Assembly: GCF_003313505.1 (NCBI RefSeq)
Contig: NZ_QMHO01000002.1
Span: 191,976-255,975, forward strand
Direction of reading: 5' to 3'
DNA: 64,000 nt
Source of the DNA: Pedobacter nanyangensis
Lineage (GTDB): Bacteria; Bacteroidota; Bacteroidia; Sphingobacteriales; Sphingobacteriaceae
Shown piece by piece: positions 46,096-54,652 of the stretch (position 1 is the first letter of the stretch; every line of letters begins with the position of its first letter). The position numbers and the translations under genes are program-made. The notes beneath the pieces are model-generated. The model searched no databases, was not told where the DNA came from, and was given only the letters and a program-made list of their open reading frames with translations.

Positions 46096-47235
46096 ATGAA
46101 TAAGGTTTTACTTGGTTTAACTTTTCTTTTAAGCGGCTTAATGCTGATTTCCTTTAAATCAAATGATTGGTTGGGCAGCGATGGGATTACCATTGATTCG
46201 CTGAGGAAAGTGTATGCCAAGCCCAAACAGTTTTGGCCTAAAGCTACGGTTGATCAAGGTGTTAGCTTTGAAGAACTGGACACTTTAGATCTCCCTCCTT
46301 TACATTTGGCTAACGACTCGATAAGGAACGTAGTTGAGTTGGGGAAGCTACTTTTTTTTGATACCCGGCTTTCTGGTTCCAATCAGATTTCATGTGCCTC
46401 CTGTCATGATCCTGCTTTGCAATGGGCTGATGGAAAAGAAGTTTCTGTGGGGCATGATCAGTTACCTAATATCCGCAATGCTCCATCTTTAGAAAATGTA
46501 TGGGTGTATAAGAGTTTTTTTTGGGATGGCAGAGCAAGTAGTCTGGTGAAACAAGCCGAAGGGCCTATTTCTGCACATAATGAAATGAACCAGGACCTTA
46601 AATCCTTGGCCAAAAAACTAAATCGGATTAAAGCTTATCATACCTATTTTAAAGCGGCATTTGGTACAACTGCCATTACCAATCAAAGGATTTTTGAGAG
46701 TTTGGCCACTTTTCAGCAAAGCATTGTGAGCCAGGATACAAAGTTTGACCGCTTTTTAAAAGGCAATGCGTATGCACTTGATGATCAGGAGCTCATGGGC
46801 CTGCATTTATTTAGAACTAAAGCCAGGTGTATGAACTGCCATTATGGAGCCTATTTTACCGACAAGGAGTTTCACAACATTGGTTTAACAGAATATGGCA
46901 ATAAAAATCAGGATTTGGGTTTGTACAACGTTACCCGAAAACCGGAAGATGTAGGCAAATTTAAAACCCCAGGACTAAGGAATGTGATGAAAACAGGCCC
47001 TTGGTTCCACCATGGTTTGGTGAAGAGTATGGATAGCTTGATGGTTTTGTACAATATGGGAATGCCTGAACACGTGATTTTACCAGGACAGGAGAAAGAC
47101 CCGCTTCTGCCTAAAAATGATAAATTGTTGAGAGGAATTATGCTTAATGCAAGGGAAAGAAAGGCCATCATTGCCTTTTTGGAAGCATTGTCATCTCCAC
47201 CGCTATTGATACAGGCAGAGCGCTTACCGGAGTAA
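46096..47235 (+). CDS. Di-haem cytochrome c peroxidase (CcpA/MauG family)
   Basis: A 379-residue exported protein, with an N-terminal hydrophobic anchor or signal (MNKVLLGLTFLLSGLMLI). Two c-type haem sites are CASCH and CMNCH. Other signatures are FFDTRLSGSNQISC, NAPSLENV and FKTPGLRNVMKTGPWFHHG. It reduces hydrogen peroxide in the periplasm with electrons from small cytochromes; a MauG-like oxidising role is an alternative. It converges on a 52-residue membrane protein gene with 1 nt between them. Confidence 0.92.
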   Translation: MNKVLLGLTFLLSGLMLISFKSNDWLGSDGITIDSLRKVYAKPKQFWPKATVDQGVSFEELDTLDLPPLHLANDSIRNVVELGKLLFFDTRLSGSNQISCASCHDPALQWADGKEVSVGHDQLPNIRNAPSLENVWVYKSFFWDGRASSLVKQAEGPISAHNEMNQDLKSLAKKLNRIKAYHTYFKAAFGTTAITNQRIFESLATFQQSIVSQDTKFDRFLKGNAYALDDQELMGLHLFRTKARCMNCHYGAYFTDKEFHNIGLTEYGNKNQDLGLYNVTRKPEDVGKFKTPGLRNVMKTGPWFHHGLVKSMDSLMVLYNMGMPEHVILPGQEKDPLLPKNDKLLRGIMLNARERKAIIAFLEALSSPPLLIQAERLPE

Positions 47236-47236
47236 G

Positions 47237-47395
47237 CTAAGTTTTGTCGCCACTGTGCTTATCTGGTTTCAACTCTTTTTGATTGAGTTCCTTTTCCAAA
47301 TCCTTTTGGTCCTTATGGTTTCTTTTAATGACGAAATAGATAAAGCCCAAAACTGCTACAATGGCTACAGCAATAAGAATAAAATTAATCTTCAT
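47237..47395 (-). CDS. 52-residue single-pass membrane protein
   Basis: The minus frame starts with ATG at 47395 and stops with TAG at 47237. It encodes MKINFILIAVAIVAVLGFIY followed by a charged tail of Lys, Glu, Asp and Gln. One N-terminal membrane segment plus a cytoplasmic helical tail is a common small-protein layout in Bacteroidota. It is under the usual size cutoff and easily missed. It fits exactly the gap after the peroxidase. Function is unknown. Confidence 0.65.
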   Translation of the reverse strand: MKINFILIAVAIVAVLGFIYFVIKRNHKDQKDLEKELNQKELKPDKHSGDKT

Positions 47396-47555
47396 CACTT
47401 TTGATTTGGTAACAAATTTAAAGCCAACAGATTAAATGTTTGTTAAGTAATCGTTAAATGTTTAGAGGTTGCCTATAATCTTTATAGGCCTAAATGAACC
47501 ACATAGATTCATAAAAAAACAATAGCATTTTGAAAAAGTAGTGGCTTATCCGTTT

Positions 47556-48647
47556 TTAAAAAAGCGATTTCTGTTCTTCTATTCTATTTCTTTGCTTAGG
47601 CTTTGGTTCGTGAAAATTAGAAAAGCCAACACCAAGTAAACGAACCAATTTTCCTTCAAAATCTGTTTGCTCTACAAGGTTTTTCGCCGCTTGGTAGGCA
47701 TCGCTTTCGTCGTTAACGGGATGTTCGAATGAAATGCTTCGGGTAATCTGTTTAAAATCAGCGAATTTTACTTTTACAGTCAGGGTTCGGCCAAATAACT
47801 GGTATTGGTTAATGCGCTTAAAAACCGCTTGGGTAATTTGAAGCAAACGTTCATACATTTCGCTACCCTTGTCCAAATCGCTTCCAAAAGTATCTTCTGA
47901 GCTAACAGATTTGATTTCCCGGTCAGGTTTAACGGCCCGGTGATCAATTCCTCGTACAATGTTATAAAAGAACTTGCCGGATTTGCCAAAAAGAATTGTT
48001 AAACGCTCTTCGCTTAATTTCTTAAGGTCGCTACCTTTACGTATGCCCTGCATTTTCATCCGCTCTGCGGTAACTTTACCTACACCGTGAAATTTTTCAA
48101 CGGGCAGTTTCTCCATGAACTTTTCAACTTTGGAAGGTCCTATGAAGGTAAGTCCATCGGGCTTGTTCATATCGGAGGCAATTTTTGCCACAAATTTGTT
48201 GATGGAAACTCCGGCTGAAGCCGTTAAGCCAAGTTCGTCTTTGATGGCTTTTTTGATTTCCTGGGCAATGGTAATGGCAGAGCCGATGTTTAACTTATCT
48301 TCGGTGACGTCCAAATATGCCTCATCCAAGGAAAGTGGCTCAATCAAATCGGTATAACGACTAAAGATTTCACGTATCTGTTTGGAAACTTCTTTATAAA
48401 CGCTAAACCTGGGGTACACAAAAATGGCATATGGACAAAGCTGCTGTGCTTTTTTGGAAGACATGGCCGACCGAACGCCATAAGCTCTGGCTTCGTAACT
48501 GGCCGTGGCCACCACTCCCCTCCCATCTGGCGTGCCACCAACCACCAAAGGTTTTCCCCTGAGCTCAGGAAAATCACGTTGCTCTACGGAGGCGTAAAAG
48601 GCGTCCATATCAATGTGGATGATTTTTCTGAGTTTTGGCATTTCCAT
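47556..48647 (-). CDS. dinB: DNA polymerase IV (DinB)
   Basis: A 363-residue Y-family translesion polymerase. HIDMDAFYASVEQRD (D13, D15), the steric-gate region and LSLDEAYLDV supply the catalytic acids. The C-terminal residues EEQKSLF form a beta-clamp binding motif. The frame is open further upstream, but ATG 48647 (or 48641) fits the family. The start overlaps the stop of the upstream gene as TAATG, so it is likely translated by reinitiation. It has no LexA-type box that I could identify. Confidence 0.95.
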   Translation of the reverse strand: MEMPKLRKIIHIDMDAFYASVEQRDFPELRGKPLVVGGTPDGRGVVATASYEARAYGVRSAMSSKKAQQLCPYAIFVYPRFSVYKEVSKQIREIFSRYTDLIEPLSLDEAYLDVTEDKLNIGSAITIAQEIKKAIKDELGLTASAGVSINKFVAKIASDMNKPDGLTFIGPSKVEKFMEKLPVEKFHGVGKVTAERMKMQGIRKGSDLKKLSEERLTILFGKSGKFFYNIVRGIDHRAVKPDREIKSVSSEDTFGSDLDKGSEMYERLLQITQAVFKRINQYQLFGRTLTVKVKFADFKQITRSISFEHPVNDESDAYQAAKNLVEQTDFEGKLVRLLGVGFSNFHEPKPKQRNRIEEQKSLF

Positions 48648-49588
48648 TACTCTAAGATAAAATTTTGATAGACGCTTCCATCCCAAAACTGATAGTTTTT
48701 GGAATCCAAGTTGGTCCCTTTAAAAAGTAAATGGATAAAGCCGTTTCGTTCTACCAAAACGGTATGGAATATTTTCGCTTCGGGATTTTTAATTAAGCTA
48801 AAAGAAATATTTCCCGATTTGTTTTGCCAGGCCAATTGTGCAATAGTTTCCCGAAATTTTAGTTTACCTATATCCTGCGCCATAATTTTGCTACGGTACC
48901 ACGTTCCGCCAGTTGGCGATACCAAGGGCTTGTTGTTATAAACCACAACGCTATCGTTATAGGCAATTACCTGCAGAAATTTGTGCTTTTGTTTAAGCCA
49001 CATCACTAATTTTTGTTGATGTTTTTCTGTTTCGTAGGCATAGGTAGCGTCAATTAATCCAATTCGTTCAATATAGTTTGGCAACGAGGTTGCTTGCGCA
49101 TTCAGGTATCCAAAAATGAAAGAACCGCCACCGCTATGGCCGCTCAGCGTAATGTTAGGCCTCAAGTTTTGGTATCGATGATAAAGGCTATCTACTATTT
49201 TGTGAATGAATTGATCCGCATTAGCCGTTTGACGACGCCATTGTGGCCAGCTTTTCAAGCTATTTTCTACATAAATAATGATGTAGTTGTGCTTAGGGTC
49301 TGTGTTTCTTATAAATTGGGTTTGTGCACCAATATGCTGGATATTGAAATGCCAGTCATCGCCTTTGGCCAATTTTTTACCAAAAGTTTGTGCGGTAGTA
49401 TTGCCATTAGGCAAAGCGTACAGCACTACTTTGCTAGGTTTTTGGATATTTATGCTAGGTTCGTCAATAGTTAGCGTTATACCGTTAGCCATTTGGATTA
49501 CCGGCATGGCCTTCATTTTTTGTTCAAATGAGATTTGTGCCACGCTAATGAGGGGCAGCAGGCAAAATAAGATGAAGTATTTTCGCAT
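48647..49588 (-). CDS. Secreted alpha/beta-hydrolase-like protein
   Basis: A 313-residue exported protein, signal peptide MRKYFILFCLLPLISVAQ. The nucleophile elbow is LSGHSGGGSFIFGYL (Ser in GHSGG), and the late VLVERNGFIHLLF supplies the catalytic His. The strand VVLYALPNGNTTAQTFG before it carries the oxyanion region. The fold suggests an esterase or peptidase-like hydrolase, but no subfamily is recognised. Its stop overlaps the dinB start, an odd pairing of a secreted hydrolase with a translesion polymerase. Confidence 0.78.
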   Translation of the reverse strand: MRKYFILFCLLPLISVAQISFEQKMKAMPVIQMANGITLTIDEPSINIQKPSKVVLYALPNGNTTAQTFGKKLAKGDDWHFNIQHIGAQTQFIRNTDPKHNYIIIYVENSLKSWPQWRRQTANADQFIHKIVDSLYHRYQNLRPNITLSGHSGGGSFIFGYLNAQATSLPNYIERIGLIDATYAYETEKHQQKLVMWLKQKHKFLQVIAYNDSVVVYNNKPLVSPTGGTWYRSKIMAQDIGKLKFRETIAQLAWQNKSGNISFSLIKNPEAKIFHTVLVERNGFIHLLFKGTNLDSKNYQFWDGSVYQNFILE

Positions 49589-49604
49589 ACTTCAAATTTA
49601 GCAT

Positions 49605-50354
49605 TTATTTGGTTTTTGGTTTGCGCCCAACGTTGATTACCGCACCTATGGTAAAAACAGAATGACCCGCATTTAAAAACTTGCGGCTTTTTAAGCCAAT
49701 GTTGCTGCCACTGGTGTATTGAAGCTGTATTTGCTCGTTAAGCACCATTCTGGTAAAGAAAACAGGCTCTAAAAATACATTGTCTTCGTTGGGCTGCATC
49801 ATGCCGTTAAGATAAAAGTCATCCGTTTCTACAAAGCTTAAACGCCAGGCAGTGCCATAGTTCAGTCCAAACTTAAACCCAAAAATGTTCACGTCGTTTA
49901 CTTTCTTGGAGCTGTAGTTTACTTGCACAAATTTCTTGCTATAGGCTGCATCATAAAAGTTGCTGCTCACCACTATATCGTTTTCGTATTCCCTAAAGGT
50001 ACGTTTGCTACGGCCAGTTGCCAGGCCACCATAAATTTCAAGAATGCGGTTATTCTCAGGCCCGAAAGTTTTAAAGTAACCTCCGCCAAATTCAAATACT
50101 TTGTGCTCGATGTCCTTCCTACGGCCTTCGTTGTTCATGAAGCCCGCATTGGCCATTACGGCAAAATGATCGGTTACGGCATAGGCGGTATTGAAACTGG
50201 CATTGCCCTTTAATGAGATGTGTGCCCCACCCGCAAACTCTCCTTTGGTAGTAAGCATTGGCGTATTTGGTACGCTTGGCATGTAGATAGATGAACAGCT
50301 GCTAAATAATAAGGCAGCAAATACGAGGGTAACTAGCTGAGGTTTTATTGGCAT
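49605..50354 (-). CDS. Lipoprotein, probable outer-membrane beta-barrel
   Basis: A 249-residue exported protein with lipobox LLFSSCSS (Cys about 20). Alternating strands follow, such as HFAVMANAGFM and NRILEIYGGLATG, and the protein ends VFTIGAVINVGRKPKTK, as in small outer-membrane barrels of Bacteroidota. The function is unknown. It lies 16 nt before the alpha/beta hydrolase on the same strand and probably shares its transcript. Confidence 0.72.
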   Translation of the reverse strand: MPIKPQLVTLVFAALLFSSCSSIYMPSVPNTPMLTTKGEFAGGAHISLKGNASFNTAYAVTDHFAVMANAGFMNNEGRRKDIEHKVFEFGGGYFKTFGPENNRILEIYGGLATGRSKRTFREYENDIVVSSNFYDAAYSKKFVQVNYSSKKVNDVNIFGFKFGLNYGTAWRLSFVETDDFYLNGMMQPNEDNVFLEPVFFTRMVLNEQIQLQYTSGSNIGLKSRKFLNAGHSVFTIGAVINVGRKPKTK

Positions 50355-50392
50355 ATTCCTACTATAACACCATTTGAGGTAGAAAATTGTTT

Positions 50393-51076
50393 TTAGCGTG
50401 AAAAATTCATGAGTTCCATCATTCTTTTAAATTCGGATTGTACCTGTGCAGTAATGGTGATTTTTTCGGAAGTTACTGGATGATTGAAGGTTAAACTTGA
50501 AGCATGTAGCATCATGGTGTTCATCTCCAAATGTAGTTTAAAATAGCGATTTTGTTTATTACATCCATGTGGCCGATCGCCAATAATGGGATGGAAAATA
50601 TGGGCAAAATGTTTGCGTAGCTGGTGCATTCGGCCTGTTTTGGGGTTGGCGTCCACCAAACTATATCTTGAAGTTGGATGTTTGCCGATAGCCAATGGAA
50701 TTTCGGCTTGTTGTAAAGTCACAAAACTGGTTTGGGCCTCTTGTAGTGTGCCATTTTCTTTTGCCAAGGGATAGTCAATTTCCATTTCTGGGGGCGTATA
50801 TCCTCTCACAATAGCTAAATAATGTTTATCTACCAAGCCATCTTGAAACTGTTTCTGCATTGCAATTTCCACTTCTTTATCGAAGGCAAAGAGCAGTACC
50901 CCTCCGGTTTTCCTATCCAAGCGGTGTACGGGGTTTACGTGCTGGCCAATTTGGTCGCGGAGCATTTGTAGGGCAAACTCTTTGGCATCATCTGCAATTT
51001 TAGAGCGGTGCACTAATAAGCCATGAGGTTTATTAATGGCAATAAGCGAATCGTCTTGATAAATAATTTCTAACAC
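50393..51076 (-). CDS. truC: tRNA pseudouridine(65) synthase TruC-like
   Basis: A 227-residue RluA-family pseudouridine synthase without an S4 domain. The catalytic Asp54 lies in HRLDRKTGG. NPKTGRMHQLRKHFAH and IIGDRPHGCNKQNR are TruC-like: GD-HG-N instead of the RluA/RluD pattern. The probable target is position 65 of tRNA. The start ATG 51076 is divergent from the CPA1 antiporter gene. Confidence 0.88.
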   Translation of the reverse strand: MLEIIYQDDSLIAINKPHGLLVHRSKIADDAKEFALQMLRDQIGQHVNPVHRLDRKTGGVLLFAFDKEVEIAMQKQFQDGLVDKHYLAIVRGYTPPEMEIDYPLAKENGTLQEAQTSFVTLQQAEIPLAIGKHPTSRYSLVDANPKTGRMHQLRKHFAHIFHPIIGDRPHGCNKQNRYFKLHLEMNTMMLHASSLTFNHPVTSEKITITAQVQSEFKRMMELMNFSR

Positions 51077-51152
51077 GAAGCGAAGATAGAGATAATAAAT
51101 TCTTAAAATCGCCCCTTTTTTTTAACTTAATGATATATTATTTTCGCACGAT

Positions 51153-52763
51153 ATGCACCATGATTTACTTTTAGTTTTAGCGCTACTTTTTGTTGTTTTT
51201 CTGCTAGTGATGCTGGCACATAGAATTAAAGTGGCCTACCCTATTTTCCTGGTATTGGCCGGACTGGGGATTGGCTTAATTCCGGGGATGCCGGTTATGC
51301 ACCTTGATCCCGACCTAATTTTCCTGATCTTTTTACCTCCTTTACTGTACGAGGCAGCCTGGTATACTTCGTGGAATGATTTCTGGAAATGGAAACGCCC
51401 TATTGCGCTATTGGCTTTTGGCCTGGTATTTTTTACTTCTACAGTTATTGCCTACACATCAGTTTCTATAATCCCTGGTTTTACTTTGGCGCTTGGCTTT
51501 TTGTTGGGCGGTATTGTTTCCCCTCCAGATGCGGTAGCGGCCGCCACGGTATTGAAGGGCATGAGCGTGCCTAAACGCATACTTACTATTTTAGAAGGTG
51601 AAAGTTTGGTGAACGATGCCTCATCACTAATTGTGTTCAAGTTTGCCTTGGCTGCTGTATTAACGGGCGCTTTCTCCATGCACCAGGCAGTTGGGCAGTT
51701 TTTCTTGGTTGCCGGTATGGGAATAGTCGTTGGTTTGGCCGGCGCCCATATCATGTACGTTATTCATCGCTTTTTACCTACTACTCCAGCTATTGATGCC
51801 GCCCTAACGGTAATGACGCCCTACATCCTCTTTTTGGCAGCCGAGCAATTCCATTATTCAGGTGTAATGGCCGTAGTAAGCGGCGGCCTGTTCATTTCAT
51901 GGCGTTCCCACGAAATCTTTAAAACCGGTAGTACGAGGTTAAATATGCTGGGTGTATGGACCACCATGATTTTTGTAATGAATGCCCTAGTGTTTGTATT
52001 GATTGGTTTGGAGCTTCCCGAAATTGTGCATGGTTTGGGTAATTATTCCATTGCTGATGGCATTAGGTATGGCCTGATCATTAGTGCTATTGCCATTGTT
52101 TTACGCTTTTTATGGATATATCCGGCAGCCTTTGTGCCTCGTTGGTTGAGTGCCTCTATACGGAAAGACCCCTCGCCTGGTTGGAAAGGACCACTCATTA
52201 TTGGCTGGGCCGGTATGCGTGGTGTGGTTTCTCTGGCTACCGCATTATCTATTCCATTATTAATGACTGATGGAACGGCTTTTCCACAACGTAACCTGAT
52301 TATATTCATCACTTTTGTGGTCATTTTTGTGACTTTGGTGGTGCAGGGCCTAACACTTCCATTCGTAATCAAACTAATTAAGTTGAAGGAAATAGACAAC
52401 ATTTCGCGAAGCGAAGAACAGCAGGCAGGCATACGTTTAAAATTGGATGAATTGGCTTTGAATCTCATCGATAATCATCATTTGGAAAAAGTAGTGGAGA
52501 ATGAGCTGATCGGCTTTTATCGCGATGGACTAAATACGAGTATTACCGACGGCAGGAAACACCTTGAATCATTAGAATGTGATGAAACCGAACTGGCCGA
52601 GATTCATGCCTATCACCATGTGTTATTGGAGATTTATGCTGCTCAACGAAAGGAACTGTTTAAGTTACGTAAGCAGAAATTTTTTAGTGACGAGGAAATC
52701 CGTAAAGCTGAATTGCAACTCGACTTAAACGAATTGAAAATTACCGGTAACGGCCATGGATAA
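51153..52763 (+). CDS. Na+/H+ antiporter, CPA1 family
   Basis: A 536-residue membrane protein with about 12 segments and a C-terminal cytoplasmic helical part (about 415-536). GGIVSPPDAVAAATVLKGM and EGESLVNDASSLIVFKF (Asn-Asp pair in the ion site) identify the CPA1/NhaP branch, and IGWAGMRGVVSLATALSIPL confirms it. It exchanges cytosolic Na+ (possibly K+) for protons in pH and salt tolerance. It converges with the deacetylase gene at 13 nt. Confidence 0.93.
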   Translation: MHHDLLLVLALLFVVFLLVMLAHRIKVAYPIFLVLAGLGIGLIPGMPVMHLDPDLIFLIFLPPLLYEAAWYTSWNDFWKWKRPIALLAFGLVFFTSTVIAYTSVSIIPGFTLALGFLLGGIVSPPDAVAAATVLKGMSVPKRILTILEGESLVNDASSLIVFKFALAAVLTGAFSMHQAVGQFFLVAGMGIVVGLAGAHIMYVIHRFLPTTPAIDAALTVMTPYILFLAAEQFHYSGVMAVVSGGLFISWRSHEIFKTGSTRLNMLGVWTTMIFVMNALVFVLIGLELPEIVHGLGNYSIADGIRYGLIISAIAIVLRFLWIYPAAFVPRWLSASIRKDPSPGWKGPLIIGWAGMRGVVSLATALSIPLLMTDGTAFPQRNLIIFITFVVIFVTLVVQGLTLPFVIKLIKLKEIDNISRSEEQQAGIRLKLDELALNLIDNHHLEKVVENELIGFYRDGLNTSITDGRKHLESLECDETELAEIHAYHHVLLEIYAAQRKELFKLRKQKFFSDEEIRKAELQLDLNELKITGNGHG

Positions 52764-52775
52764 AGCAAATTTCAG

Positions 52776-53684
52776 TTAGAAACAAGTAAAAAGATGAAAC
52801 GCGGTTCTAAAAGTGTTGCAATGGGCATCCACAATGATTTTGATATCCGCTGAATAACCTCCGCCCATGCTTACCTGCAGTGGGATATTGTTCTTCAAAC
52901 AGTGCTCAAAAACCAGCTGGTCTCGTTGTTTGCAGGCCTGCTTAGTTAAGGATAGTTTGCCCAGCTTATCGCTTTCCAGTACATCAACCCCAGAAAGGTA
53001 AAAAACAAAATCAGGTTGATGCTTTTTGATGAGCTTTGGTAGCGTATCGTTTAAAATCGAAAGAAATTCTTCATCCTGGGTATCATCTGCCAAAGGAATA
53101 TCTAGGTCAGATTGTTCTTTCCTAAACGGAAAATTCTTTTCGCCATGCATGGAAAAGGTGAACACGCGATCGTTGTTGGTGAAGATCTCGGCGGTGCCAT
53201 TACCTTGATGAACATCTAAATCTACGATAAGGATCCGTTTGGCCAGCTGATGGTTGAGCAGGTAATTGGCGGCAATGGCTTGGTCGTTCAATAAGCAAAA
53301 GCCCTCTCCCCAATTGCTTCCCGCATGGTGAGTGCCACCGGCAACATTAAATGCAATGCCGTGCTTTTGTGCATAAATAGCGCCATCAATCGTTCCTTGC
53401 GCTATCCTAATTTCCCTTTGCACCAATTGAGCATCTAAGGGAAAGCCAATCCGGCGTTGCTCTTTGTAAGGTAGGCTGAGTTCTTTTAATTGCTGCCAAT
53501 AAGCTGTTTCATGGGTGCTGATGATATTTTCTTCGGCAGTAGGTTCAGGAGCAAATAAGTTGGACGTTTCTATGGTCCCTTCGTGCAATAACTGTGCAGG
53601 AATCAGCTCATATTTAACCATCGGGAAACGATGTCCCGTAGGTAATGGATGTGCATAAATGGGATGATAGGCGATTTTGATCAT
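52776..53684 (-). CDS. Histone-deacetylase-like (AcuC/HDAC superfamily) protein
   Basis: A 302-residue zinc deacetylase of the arginase/HDAC fold. GGTHHAG carries the His pair, ILIVDLDVHQGNGTA the metal Asp and His, and YLSGVDVLESDKLG the second metal Asp; VSMGGGYSAD follows. The frame opens at TTG 53696; ATG 53684 gives MIKIAYHPIYAHPLP. A TATCTTTG -7 box (minus strand, 53694-53701) ends only 9 nt before that ATG. Substrates may be acetyl-lysine or acetyl-polyamines. A heptamer repeat lies 63-111 nt upstream. Confidence 0.9.
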   Translation of the reverse strand: MIKIAYHPIYAHPLPTGHRFPMVKYELIPAQLLHEGTIETSNLFAPEPTAEENIISTHETAYWQQLKELSLPYKEQRRIGFPLDAQLVQREIRIAQGTIDGAIYAQKHGIAFNVAGGTHHAGSNWGEGFCLLNDQAIAANYLLNHQLAKRILIVDLDVHQGNGTAEIFTNNDRVFTFSMHGEKNFPFRKEQSDLDIPLADDTQDEEFLSILNDTLPKLIKKHQPDFVFYLSGVDVLESDKLGKLSLTKQACKQRDQLVFEHCLKNNIPLQVSMGGGYSADIKIIVDAHCNTFRTAFHLFTCF

Positions 53685-53746
53685 ATGTTGGAACAAAGAT
53701 AAAAGAACAAAGAATAAGGAAGATGTTTCCTAACGTTAGATTTTTG

Positions 53747-53795
53747 CTCCTTACTCCTTACTCCTTATTCCTTACTCCTTGCTCCTTACTCCTAA
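53747..53795. repeat. 7-bp simple repeat (CTCCTTA) x7
   Basis: Seven units of CTCCTTA, with single changes in the fourth, fifth and seventh, run into the stop codon of the bestrophin gene. On the minus strand each unit reads TAAGGAG. The array lies between the bestrophin stop and the deacetylase promoter. Confidence 0.85.
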
Positions 53796-54652
53796 TCAAG
53801 TATTTCCTCCACATGTTTCTCAATGTTATCGCAAATTTGATCTACGGGTAAATCGTTGGCATCAGTTCCAAACGGATTTTCAATTTCCTCGGCAATCAGT
53901 TCCAAACTGGCTAGTACGTATAAAATGAAAGGCACAATGGGCACTACAAAATAACCTAAACTAAATACCCAGCCAAAAGGCAAGGTAATTACGTAAACGA
54001 AAATGAATTTTTTAATGAAAGCACTGTAGGAATACGGTATTGGGGTGTTTTTAATACGCTCGCATGCACCACAAACGTCAGTAAATTGGGTAGTATCGTG
54101 GCTTAGGGTAATGAGGTGCTCCGCAGTAATTTTACCTTCTCGTTGCAGCTCAAACAGTTTATTGGTTATGCTACCCGCTACTTGGTTGGGGATGTGTTTT
54201 CCGCCATCTATCTCTATTAAAATGGCATTTTTGCCAAAGTACTGTTTTTCACGCAGGTGTTCTTTCAGTGCAAAGGCATATTTAGGGATGGCGTACTTAA
54301 AAAACGCCTTGTCCGCTTGGCTCAGGTTCAAAGCATTTATCCTGATTGCAAAGTTTCTGCTCACGTTCACCAAGCTTCCCAATAGTCTTCGTCCCTCCCA
54401 CCATCTGTCGTAAGAAGTGTTGGTTCTGAACACCAACAACATCGAAATTACAAAGCCTAAAAGATTGTGCATCATACCTACGTTTTTGATATAGGTAGTT
54501 TCGGCTAACTTTAAGTAGTTTAGTTCGATATAGGCAATGATTCCTGAGAAAACTGCCACGCTGAGCATCAATTTCCAAAGCTTGTAAAAAGTATCGGCCT
54601 TATGGAAACGGAAAATAAAATTAAACCACTCTTTGGGATTATAATTGATCAT
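53792..54652 (-). CDS. Bestrophin-family ion channel
   Basis: A 286-residue membrane protein with four membrane-associated segments. Conserved parts are GFVISMLLVFRTNTSYDRWWEGR and LPFGWVFSLGYFVVPIVPFILYVLASLELIAEEIENPFG, both clear bestrophin (UPF0187) signatures. Bacterial homologues form pentameric channels, cation-selective in the characterised Klebsiella protein. Its start lies inside the end of kynU (14-nt overlap), so the two are coupled. Confidence 0.93.
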   Translation of the reverse strand: MINYNPKEWFNFIFRFHKADTFYKLWKLMLSVAVFSGIIAYIELNYLKLAETTYIKNVGMMHNLLGFVISMLLVFRTNTSYDRWWEGRRLLGSLVNVSRNFAIRINALNLSQADKAFFKYAIPKYAFALKEHLREKQYFGKNAILIEIDGGKHIPNQVAGSITNKLFELQREGKITAEHLITLSHDTTQFTDVCGACERIKNTPIPYSYSAFIKKFIFVYVITLPFGWVFSLGYFVVPIVPFILYVLASLELIAEEIENPFGTDANDLPVDQICDNIEKHVEEILD

